DNA of 20,176 nt, taken from positions 1 through 20,176 of IMG/VR virus record IMGVR_UViG_3300036846_000048. One strand, written 5' to 3'. Shown piece after piece: positions 12,192-18,763 of this stretch (position 1 is the stretch's first letter; every line of letters begins with the position of its first letter). The translations under genes and the position numbers were made by a program. The notes beneath the pieces are model-generated. The model was given only the letters and a program-made list of their open reading frames with translations. It did no database searches and was not told the DNA's origin. Origin of the DNA: a virus.

Positions 12192-13283
12192 ATGCCCTGG
12201 CAAACCCCGACGCTCTACCAAGTGCGTTCGCTGGTCCGCGACCAGATTCACGGCTCGTTGCCGGGTTCGGACGCGACCATTCCCAACAGCGTGCTGCGCG
12301 TGCTTTCAGACAGCCAGGGCGCGCTCTGCTTTTTGACCCTCGAATATATCGACTGGCTGGCGCTGCAGCTCATGCCGGACACCGCGGAAGCGGAATGGCT
12401 CGATCGGCATGGCCAGATCTGGCTAAAAAATTCCGACGGCACCGTCGGCCGCAAGCTTGCCACCGTGGCCACGGGCAGCGTGCTGGTACAGCGCACGCCC
12501 AACATTGTCATCGGTAGCACCATTCTGCCGATCTACAGTCAGCTCACCGGCGGCGGCGTCACTTACGAAACCTTGCAGCAGGCTATTCTGGTCGACGACT
12601 CGCCGGTGCCGGTGTCGGTGCAAGCGCGCGATCCCGGCAGCATCGGCAATCAGGCGCAGGGCTCGCTGCTGTCGATCACCAATCCGCCGTTCGGTGTCAG
12701 CTCGCAGGCGACGGTGCAGCTGATGACCGGCGGCACCGACGACGAGACCGACGACGAGCTGCGCTATCGCGTCCTCAAGCGCATTCAGCAGCCGCCGATG
12801 GGCGGCGACGCCAGCGATTGGGAGCTGTGGGCGCTGGCGGTCCCCGGCGTGACGCGGGCCTGGGTTTATCCGCAGGAGATGGGCATCGGCACCGTGACGG
12901 TGCGGTTCATGATGGACGATCTACGCGCCACAGGCGGTGGCTTTCCGCTGCCCGACGATGTCATCGCCGTCGAGAATTATCTGAACACGGTGCGGCCGGT
13001 TACCGTCAAAGACATGTTTGTTGAGGCGCCGGTGCCGACGCCGATCCCGGTGCGCATCACTTATTTGGATGCCGACAATCAGCTCGTGCATAACGCCATC
13101 GTCGACTCGTTGCTGCAGGAATTCCTCGGGCGGCAACGGCCAGGTCAAACGTGGTATCGGGCATGGACCGACGAAGGCATCATGAAGGCGGTCGGTGTCA
13201 ACGCCTACGATCTCGTCGGCAGCGACGTGGCGATGGTCGGTGCTGGTTATATGCCGATTTTGGGCGATGTGACTTATGGCTGA
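12192..13283 (+). CDS. Baseplate wedge protein (Mu gp47 / P2 gpJ-like)
   Basis: This 363-residue protein begins at ATG 12192, 4 nt after the previous stop. The N-terminal part has the gpJ pattern: 'LYQVRSLVRDQI', S-V-L-R-V-L-S-D, EYIDWLALQLMPDTAEAEWLDRHG and W-L-K-N-S-D-G. Then come a beta domain with GSVLVQRT, DPGSIGNQAQGS, MTGGTDDETDDELRYRVLKRI and P-M-G-G-D-A-S-D-W. Next is VPGVTRAWVYPQEMGIGTVTVRF, and the terminal part holds 'PVTVKDMFVEAP'. These are the hallmark phrases of the baseplate J family, which forms the wedge arms around the hub. The start of the next gene overlaps its end by 8 nt. Confidence 0.92.
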   Translation: MPWQTPTLYQVRSLVRDQIHGSLPGSDATIPNSVLRVLSDSQGALCFLTLEYIDWLALQLMPDTAEAEWLDRHGQIWLKNSDGTVGRKLATVATGSVLVQRTPNIVIGSTILPIYSQLTGGGVTYETLQQAILVDDSPVPVSVQARDPGSIGNQAQGSLLSITNPPFGVSSQATVQLMTGGTDDETDDELRYRVLKRIQQPPMGGDASDWELWALAVPGVTRAWVYPQEMGIGTVTVRFMMDDLRATGGGFPLPDDVIAVENYLNTVRPVTVKDMFVEAPVPTPIPVRITYLDADNQLVHNAIVDSLLQEFLGRQRPGQTWYRAWTDEGIMKAVGVNAYDLVGSDVAMVGAGYMPILGDVTYG

Positions 13284-14022
13284 AGGCTACGAGCTCATCA
13301 CCCGCGATCGGCATGTTCGCCGCGGCGGCCCGGATTACACGCAAGCGCTGATGAATCTGCTGCCGAGCGGCCAGGCTTGGCCGCGGTCGATCGGCGGCAC
13401 ACTGTTCATGACGGTGCAAGGCCTCGCCAATTATTGGGGCACCGTCGACGGCCGCGCTGCCGACCTGCTCGAGATCGAGAGCGATCCGCGGGCAACCTCC
13501 GAGCTATTGACCGATTGGGAAAGGAATTGGGGGCTACCGGATCCTTGCATCCAAAATCCGCCGAGCGACGAAAATCTTCGCCGCATCCAGCTCGTTCTGA
13601 AAATGACCCTGCTGGGCGCGCAGTCGCGGCAGTGGTTCATCGATGTCGCCGCGGCGCTCGGCTACACCGTCACCATCACCGAATATGCGCCCTACGTCTG
13701 CGGCATCTCGAGCGTCGGCGACACCTCCGATCTCAATCTCGACGAGCCTGGCGGCGGCATGCGCTGGGAGCTCGGCCCCGCCGAGATGCGCTACTACTGG
13801 ACGGTGCACGTCGAGGCGCTGCGGTTCACGCAATTCTATGTCGCCTCGAGTCAGACCGGGCTCGATCGATTGCTCGATATCTTTGGGCCTGAGGATCTGA
13901 TGTGCATTTTTGAGCGCTGGAAACCGGCGCACACTCAAATCGTCTGGGATTTCTCACCGGCCGAGGCGCTCGATTACACGCTCGGCTCGAACACCATGTA
14001 TCTGCCGTTGGGGATACCCTGA
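13276..14022 (+). CDS. Baseplate protein of DUF2313 type (Mu gp48-like)
   Basis: The ATG lies 8 nt inside the end of the wedge gene; the product is 248 residues. The N-terminal segment 'YTQALMNLLPSGQAWPR' followed by LANYWGTVDGRAADLLEIESDPRATSELLTDWERNWGLP is the DUF2313 (YmfQ/Mu gp48) signature, and 'RRIQLVLKM ... QWFIDVAAALGY' continues it. A second conserved part is the strand YYWTVHVEA and 'LMCIFERWKPAHTQIVWDF'. Proteins of this family attach tail fibres to the baseplate. Genes downstream are fibre and adsorption genes, which fits. The last 30 residues are probably strand-forming and not well conserved. Confidence 0.88.
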   Translation: MAEGYELITRDRHVRRGGPDYTQALMNLLPSGQAWPRSIGGTLFMTVQGLANYWGTVDGRAADLLEIESDPRATSELLTDWERNWGLPDPCIQNPPSDENLRRIQLVLKMTLLGAQSRQWFIDVAAALGYTVTITEYAPYVCGISSVGDTSDLNLDEPGGGMRWELGPAEMRYYWTVHVEALRFTQFYVASSQTGLDRLLDIFGPEDLMCIFERWKPAHTQIVWDFSPAEALDYTLGSNTMYLPLGIP

Positions 14023-14023
14023 G

Positions 14024-14707
14024 ATGGACAACAAACAAATCAAGGACGGCATCGGAAACATTTTCACGGTGCGGATGCGCGACAAGTCACCGTCGCTCGA
14101 CGGCACCGTGCAGCAGGCGATGCACCTCGCGACGGCTTACGCGATCGATTACGGCAGCGGCGGAATCTTTTCGTACGTTGCCAAAAGCGGCGTCATGAAT
14201 GCGGGCATTGCCGCCGGGGCACCGATCATCTCGATGCGCTGGCCTGGGCCTGGCAACTACATCAGCCTGCGGCGCATCCGCATGATGGCCTGGACCAACA
14301 CGCTGTTTGCTGGCGGCATGGCGACGTTCGACGTTTTCGCCGCTCGCGGCTTCACCACGCAAGATACCGGCGGCGCCCAAGCCAATCTGTCGCCACAGAC
14401 CAACATGCTGCGAACCTCGATGGCGCCATCGAGCGCCGATCTGAAATACTCGGTCAGCGATGCGTTGGTCCCTGGCACGCGAACGCTCGACCTGGCGCCG
14501 CTCGATAGCCGCACCGTTCCGGTCGGCCTGACTGCGAACACCATGTTCGGCGGCACTGCGCCGATGACCTTGCTGGACAAGCCGCTCGGCGAGCATCCGC
14601 TGCTGCTCGGCGCCAACGACGGCTGCGTCGTCAAGGTGACGCTGCCGACCGATGGCAACTGGTGCTATTCGGCGACGATCGAGTGGGACGAGATTCCGAT
14701 CTACTAA
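14024..14707 (+). CDS. Unrecognised virion-associated protein
   Basis: The ATG at 14024 follows GGGGA (14010-14014) with 9 nt spacing; the same frame is open further left but inside the gp48-like gene. The product has 227 residues. Visible elements are a central 'APIISMRWPGPGNYISLRRIRMMAWT' beta section, a segment G-F-T-T-Q-D-T-G-G, N-M-L-R-T-S-M-A-P-S-S, then 'ALVPGTRTLDLAPLDSRTVP', and a last strand W-C-Y-S-A-T-I-E-W-D-E-I-P. There is no signal peptide, membrane segment or collagen repeat. A beta-rich layout and a place between baseplate and fibre genes suggest a structural or decoration component. I recognise a pattern seen in prophage structural clusters but know no defined function; none is assigned. 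Confidence 0.6.
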   Translation: MDNKQIKDGIGNIFTVRMRDKSPSLDGTVQQAMHLATAYAIDYGSGGIFSYVAKSGVMNAGIAAGAPIISMRWPGPGNYISLRRIRMMAWTNTLFAGGMATFDVFAARGFTTQDTGGAQANLSPQTNMLRTSMAPSSADLKYSVSDALVPGTRTLDLAPLDSRTVPVGLTANTMFGGTAPMTLLDKPLGEHPLLLGANDGCVVKVTLPTDGNWCYSATIEWDEIPIY

Positions 14708-14722
14708 AAGGGGCGAGTGCAG

Positions 14723-16018
14723 ATGCAATACAATCAACCATTCGATCAGCCGACCAATCCAAACGCGCCTTATGTCAATGGCGTCAAGAATGCGGGTATC
14801 AAAGGCTCGATCGTGCCCGCCGAGGGCGTCGAATACGACCAGAGAGAAATCGTCGAGGTCATCGCCAAGGCCTACGCGCGCGGCTACAAAGATTTCACCG
14901 GCACGCCGTGCGGCGCGCCGACCAACACCGACCTGCAGCAACTCAGAAAGGCACTCGAGGGCTATATCGAGAGCCAGATCACGGTGCCGCAGTGGTACAT
15001 CGACACGACGGTAACCTTCACCGTTCATGGCGCTGGCGCCAACTTCCCCGATCTTGTCTCCGCGCTGCAATATCTCAGCAAATACATCATCACCAATCGC
15101 GGCTTTGTCACGCTGGCGATCGCTGCTGGTCGCTGGAATTACGGCGCTACGCAGATCAAGCTCAATCATCCGAACGCTGATCGCATTCTGATCACCGGCG
15201 CAACCATGTCGCACGCGCTCGCGATCACCAGTTTCCCGATCAGCGGATACAACCCGGCAAATCGTGTCAATGACCGCGCCGCGGCGATCAACAATTGCCG
15301 CGCCGCCTACACCACCGAGCTGACGTTTAGCGGTAACGGCGGCATCTTGAACTCTGCCGTTGGCTGCACCCTCACTCAACTTCTGCTTACCGGCACGAAG
15401 GCGAGTGAGATGGGTGTCTGGAACAGTGCGGGATCGTGCTTTGTCAACAATTGTTCTTGTTGCGACATGGGCTATAGCGGTTTCGTGTCAAACGGCGGCT
15501 CGCTCTATCTGAGCGGTTTTTGCTCTGCGACCGGCGGCAACAACAGCGGCTTTGCCGCCACCAACGGCCTGATGTGGCACGGCGGCACAATGGTGTCGAC
15601 GTCGCATGACGGCAGTGGATTTTCCAGCGGCTACAGCTCGATCATTTCTGGCGGCGCGATCGGCATCGGCTGCGGCAACGGCGGCTGTGGCGGCATTGCG
15701 ACCTTCGCCTCGCTCGAGCTCGCTGCCGGATCGCAGCTCAACTATAATGCCACGGAAGGCGTGTTCATCGAACAAGCGATGTTTCAGCTATTCGGCAGTG
15801 CTGGCGGCTCGCAGATTAAATTTAATGGTGACTGGGGACTGTATGCCAGCATCGGCACCACGGCGGTAGGGCCGAAGACTGCATTCGGTAGCAACGCCTC
15901 TGGATCGATCACCATCAATTACTGGTCGACCTGCTACTTCGCTGGATCAACCGGCGTTGTGAGCACCTGCAATCCAGCAGCTAACAATTGGGGCGCAGGG
16001 GGTTTGATCGTCGTATGA
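14723..16018 (+). CDS. Tail fibre/tailspike with beta-helix body
   Basis: I choose ATG 14723 because AAGGGG (14708-14713) sits 9 nt before it; GTG 14717 would be too close. The 431-residue protein begins with a virion-anchor type region: Y-N-Q-P-F-D-Q-P-T-N-P-N-A-P-Y-V-N-G, G-S-I-V-P-A, E-Y-D-Q-R-E-I-V-E-V-I-A and T-D-L-Q-Q-L-R-K-A, a known fibre N-terminus pattern. After VHGAGANFPDLVSALQYL it continues with 'GRWNYGATQIKLNHPNADRILITGAT', then 200 residues of short Gly/Asn/Ser-rich strands (for example NSGFAATNGLMWHGGTMV). That texture is typical of right-handed parallel beta-helix, pectate-lyase-like tailspikes that bind or cut surface polysaccharide. A catalytic residue cannot be placed from sequence alone. 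The stop overlaps the next ATG (ATGA). Confidence 0.75.
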   Translation: MQYNQPFDQPTNPNAPYVNGVKNAGIKGSIVPAEGVEYDQREIVEVIAKAYARGYKDFTGTPCGAPTNTDLQQLRKALEGYIESQITVPQWYIDTTVTFTVHGAGANFPDLVSALQYLSKYIITNRGFVTLAIAAGRWNYGATQIKLNHPNADRILITGATMSHALAITSFPISGYNPANRVNDRAAAINNCRAAYTTELTFSGNGGILNSAVGCTLTQLLLTGTKASEMGVWNSAGSCFVNNCSCCDMGYSGFVSNGGSLYLSGFCSATGGNNSGFAATNGLMWHGGTMVSTSHDGSGFSSGYSSIISGGAIGIGCGNGGCGGIATFASLELAAGSQLNYNATEGVFIEQAMFQLFGSAGGSQIKFNGDWGLYASIGTTAVGPKTAFGSNASGSITINYWSTCYFAGSTGVVSTCNPAANNWGAGGLIVV

Positions 16019-16221
16019 AATCGCCGATCGACGATCACAAGGTCGCCAGTGTTTGGGATCGGAAAGCTGACGACTATCGCGAAGCCGCAGAGCGGCTCAA
16101 GGGCAGCACTGAGGTCAAAGACATCATGGCCAGAGCCACGCTGCTGCGGTTAGCCGATGACTGCGAAGATGTTGGGCGCAAACAGCGCTCGATGAGTCGC
16201 GAGCGAGGAAAACACCCATGA
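16015..16221 (+). CDS. Small charged hypothetical protein
   Basis: This 68-residue protein has ATGA overlaps with both the fibre gene before it and the gene after it, so it is almost certainly translated within the operon. It is highly charged and helical (ADDYREAAERLKG, ARATLLRLADDCEDVGRKQR) with a basic end (RERGKHP). A plausible role is a fibre assembly helper, as tail fibre genes are often followed by small chaperones, but nothing in the sequence proves it. It does not look like the Mu U or T4 gp38 chaperone. No family is recognised. Confidence 0.6.
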   Translation: MKSPIDDHKVASVWDRKADDYREAAERLKGSTEVKDIMARATLLRLADDCEDVGRKQRSMSRERGKHP

Positions 16222-17075
16222 TGCTGCTTTACTGTCGGAACGGAGTTGTCATCGCTCATAGCGATGATGGTCCGCAGGCGATCCCTGCCGAAGTCTATGG
16301 CACCGATGTTCGCGTCATTCCCTGGCCATATCCCTTCGGCGATCTAACAAAGAGCGGAAGTCCGCCACCGCCTGATGCGCTGACCGGCATCGTAGCTGAC
16401 CCTCGGCCTTACGATCAGCCAACAGAAACGCCGGACATCCTGCTCGGCTATGCCGCGCAAGTACGTTACGAGACCACCGTGCAGGGCGTGAACTTCACCG
16501 CGGCGAGCGGAGCGATCGACGCCAACACCACGCGCGTTGATCAGGGGCTAATCAATAATCTCGCCAACTACGCCAAGACCCTGCAGCCGACCGATTCAAT
16601 CTCTTTCACCCAGGACAACGTCGCCTATTCGATCACCGCGCAGGAGGCGATCGACCTGTTCAATCAGGTGCAGGTGCAAGCACAGAATGCGCGGGCGATC
16701 GAGGCGCAGTGCATCGCCGATCTAAGCAGTGGCGTGGTCAACATCACCGCGGCGACGTGGACGTCGGGGAGCAATGAAACAGAGTACGACACCGCGGCAC
16801 CGCACGGTTTAGCAGTCGGCGCCAACATCACCATCAGCGACTGCAATCCGAGCACGCTCAACGGCGATTTCACCACGGTCACCGGCACCGCAGGCTCAAC
16901 GATCATCGTCAGTCAGGCGACTGATCCGGGCGCCTATGTGGACGGCGGCACAGTAAGAAACCAGACGACAATCAAGACCTATGCCGACGTCGACGCTAAA
17001 TTTGCCGGTACGCGACGAGCGCCGAAGAATCGCAAGGTGCCGAAAAAATATCTCGTCAGGGCGCGGGAGGCCTAA
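16218..17075 (+). CDS. Tail fibre accessory protein with DUF4376 domain
   Basis: GAGGA at 16205-16209 precedes the ATG by 8 nt, and the product has 285 residues. Residues 1-70 include 'GVVIAHSDDGPQAIPAEVYG', a short beta unit found at the start of phage tail proteins that describe a coordinate or slot. Residues 80-170 match DUF4376: YETTVQGVNFTAASGAIDANTTRVDQG, S-I-S-F-T-Q-D-N-V-A-Y-S-I-T, helix 'EAIDLFNQVQVQAQNARAIEAQCIADL'. Residues 172-247 are a separate beta sandwich with T-A-A-P-H-G-L-A-V-G and D-P-G-A-Y-V-D-G-G-T-V, a module frequent in phage fibres. The last 20 residues are strongly basic (TRRAPKNRKVPKKY). Exact role is unknown; association with fibre attachment is likely from context. 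Confidence 0.75.
   Translation: MMLLYCRNGVVIAHSDDGPQAIPAEVYGTDVRVIPWPYPFGDLTKSGSPPPPDALTGIVADPRPYDQPTETPDILLGYAAQVRYETTVQGVNFTAASGAIDANTTRVDQGLINNLANYAKTLQPTDSISFTQDNVAYSITAQEAIDLFNQVQVQAQNARAIEAQCIADLSSGVVNITAATWTSGSNETEYDTAAPHGLAVGANITISDCNPSTLNGDFTTVTGTAGSTIIVSQATDPGAYVDGGTVRNQTTIKTYADVDAKFAGTRRAPKNRKVPKKYLVRAREA
17065..17070 (+). promoter_or_regulatory. Ribosome binding site of the accessory gene at 17079
   Basis: GGGAGG overlaps the end of the preceding gene and ends 8 nt before ATG 17079. It suggests independent initiation in spite of the 3-nt gap. Confidence 0.65.
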
Positions 17076-17078
17076 GCG

Positions 17079-17465
17079 ATGGCCGGGCCTGCTTATTACG
17101 ACGCAGTCGTCAACATCGCGCTCAACGAGGATTGGATCGTGCCGTTCGTCTACGGCACCTATGACGTCGACGGCGTCACCGTCATTCCATTTGATCTGAC
17201 CGGCTCGGTGTTCAAGCTGGAAATCCGCCAGATCGAAGAAGATCAGGAGGCGATCGTCGATGTGTTTTCGCCGAATGATGGGATCGCATTTTTCAACAAC
17301 GATCCAAAGAATGGCGGTGGCTTTAGTATCCAAATCACTCGCGCCAAGCTGCAGCGTCTATTCCCTGGCGACTTCACCATCGATCTGGTGCGGCTGATGC
17401 CGAGCGGCTGGCAGGAACGAATTTTTGAGGGCGTGGCCAAGGTGGTAACGGGGACGACGCGATGA
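17079..17465 (+). CDS. Beta-sandwich tail accessory protein, unknown role
   Basis: The 128-residue product consists mainly of strands: WIVPFVYGTYDVDG, PFDLTGSVFKLEIRQIE, FSIQITRAKLQRLFPGDFTIDLVRL and the C-terminal ERIFEGVAKVVTGTTR. The pattern 'D...pf.y......p.DLTG..f..qiR ... g.y..Dl......g....i..G...v..g.T' is common in phage genes preceding fibres, with an Ig- or BppU-N-like beta fold. It probably docks a fibre on the baseplate or on another fibre. The last 4 nt overlap the start of the collagen fibre gene (ATGA), supporting joint production. No enzyme motif is visible. Confidence 0.65.
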   Translation: MAGPAYYDAVVNIALNEDWIVPFVYGTYDVDGVTVIPFDLTGSVFKLEIRQIEEDQEAIVDVFSPNDGIAFFNNDPKNGGGFSIQITRAKLQRLFPGDFTIDLVRLMPSGWQERIFEGVAKVVTGTTR

Positions 17466-18763
17466 CTCAGCGATTCACCCTCGAGGGCGGCACGCCACGC
17501 ATCACACTGGCGCCGAACGTCGCGCCTGGGCCTGGCGTGATCGCGCTGGTGACGACCCCGATGGGCCCGCCTGGCCCGCCTGGCCCGCCTGGTCCGGTCG
17601 GCCCGCAAGGCTTGCCGGGAGCTCAAGGGCCGATCGGCCCACAGGGCGCGCCGGGAGGTCAGGGCTCGGCGGGGCCGGTTGGTCCGGCTGGGCCTGGCGG
17701 CGCGCAGGGCTATGGCGGCAGCTCGACGACCTCGATCTTTATGGCGACCGGCGCGCAGACGCTGACCACGCAAACCAACCTCGCCTATAAGGTCGGCGCG
17801 CGCATCCGCGTCGTCTCTAACGGCACGCCGTCGAATTGGATGGAAGGCCAGGTCACCGCCTACGATCCGGCGGGCACGGCGCTCTCGTTCAACTGCGATA
17901 CCGTCAACGGCGGCGGCACTGCGTCCGATTGGAATATCAGCATCACCGGACAGATCGGCACGCAGGGCGCGCCTGGCCCGCAGGGACCGGCTGGCAACTC
18001 TGGCGATGCCAGCTCGCCGCTCGGCGGCCGCTTGTCGTTCGTCAACACCACGACGTTGCAGTTCAAGCCGTATCGCGGCGATCGCATCAAGATCGCGGGC
18101 ACGATCTGGCCGATTCCGGCAGCGGGAATCGTCGGCCTCACCAAAACCAACGCCTTTATCGATGGCGTTGCCGGGCAGACCCTGGTCAACGGACGGCTTT
18201 ATTTTGTCTACTGCTTTGTCAACACCGGCGGCGTTCTAACGGCGGACTTTTCGACGACCGGGCACACCACGTCGGTCGCCACCGGCAACGTCGGCATCGA
18301 AATCAAACAGGGCGATGAAACGCGCAGCTTGATCGGTCTGATCTACGTCGCCAGTGACGGCACCTTTCATGACGACACAACTTTTCGTTATGTGCGCAGC
18401 TGGTTCAATCGGCCGCGAGCGGTGCTCAGGACGACGGCCAACGCCAGCGGCGCCAACAACATGCAAACCTGTTTCGTTTATTTTGTCGCCTGGAATGACG
18501 AGATTTTTGATTACAGCGCTAACGGCCCTGTGCAGAACAATCAGGCGGGCAATAATCTTTCTGTGGGAATCTACATCGACAACACGCTGGTTAGTTCAAA
18601 CACGGTCACCGCGCGCAACGCCAGCACCTATTACTCAATCAGCGCGCGCGGCATCGCTCAACTGACCAACGACGCAGCATTGCATTCTGCTTACGTTTAT
18701 TTGAGCTGGGATGTGAACGGCACGATGACCGGCAACATGTACGCGCAGGGCGTGCTTGGCTGA
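17462..18763 (+). CDS. Collagen-like tail fibre, first copy
   Basis: This 433-residue protein starts in an ATGA overlap. Residues 1-34 are a short anchor. Residues 35-85 form 17 Gly-X-Y triplets (GPPGPPGPPGPV...), and a second set of about seven triplets lies at 163-183, separated by a beta domain (VGARIRVVSNGTPSNWMEGQV). Collagen-like triplets make stiff trimeric stalks in phage fibres. The C-terminal 250 residues are a predicted beta-rich head: RIKIAGTIWPIPAAGI, DGVAGQTLVNG, T-G-N-V-G-I-E-I, RSLIGLIYV, SWFN. A homologous head is in the next gene. The likely role is receptor binding at the distal tip. Function is inferred from architecture; the receptor is unknown. Confidence 0.8.
   Translation: MTQRFTLEGGTPRITLAPNVAPGPGVIALVTTPMGPPGPPGPPGPVGPQGLPGAQGPIGPQGAPGGQGSAGPVGPAGPGGAQGYGGSSTTSIFMATGAQTLTTQTNLAYKVGARIRVVSNGTPSNWMEGQVTAYDPAGTALSFNCDTVNGGGTASDWNISITGQIGTQGAPGPQGPAGNSGDASSPLGGRLSFVNTTTLQFKPYRGDRIKIAGTIWPIPAAGIVGLTKTNAFIDGVAGQTLVNGRLYFVYCFVNTGGVLTADFSTTGHTTSVATGNVGIEIKQGDETRSLIGLIYVASDGTFHDDTTFRYVRSWFNRPRAVLRTTANASGANNMQTCFVYFVAWNDEIFDYSANGPVQNNQAGNNLSVGIYIDNTLVSSNTVTARNASTYYSISARGIAQLTNDAALHSAYVYLSWDVNGTMTGNMYAQGVLG
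17566..17592 (+). repeat. Three exact 9-bp repeats in the first collagen stalk
   Basis: CCCGCCTGG occurs three times head to tail (17566-17574, 17575-17583, 17584-17592) and encodes the Gly-Pro-Pro triplets at the start of the collagen segment. Exact repetition makes copy-number change by slippage possible, always in frame. Confidence 0.85.

Noticed and set aside
14087-15379. 430-codon antisense open frame
   Set aside because: It spans two well-supported + strand genes and their junction, has Arg/Asp-rich composition typical of a shadow frame and no recognisable motif.
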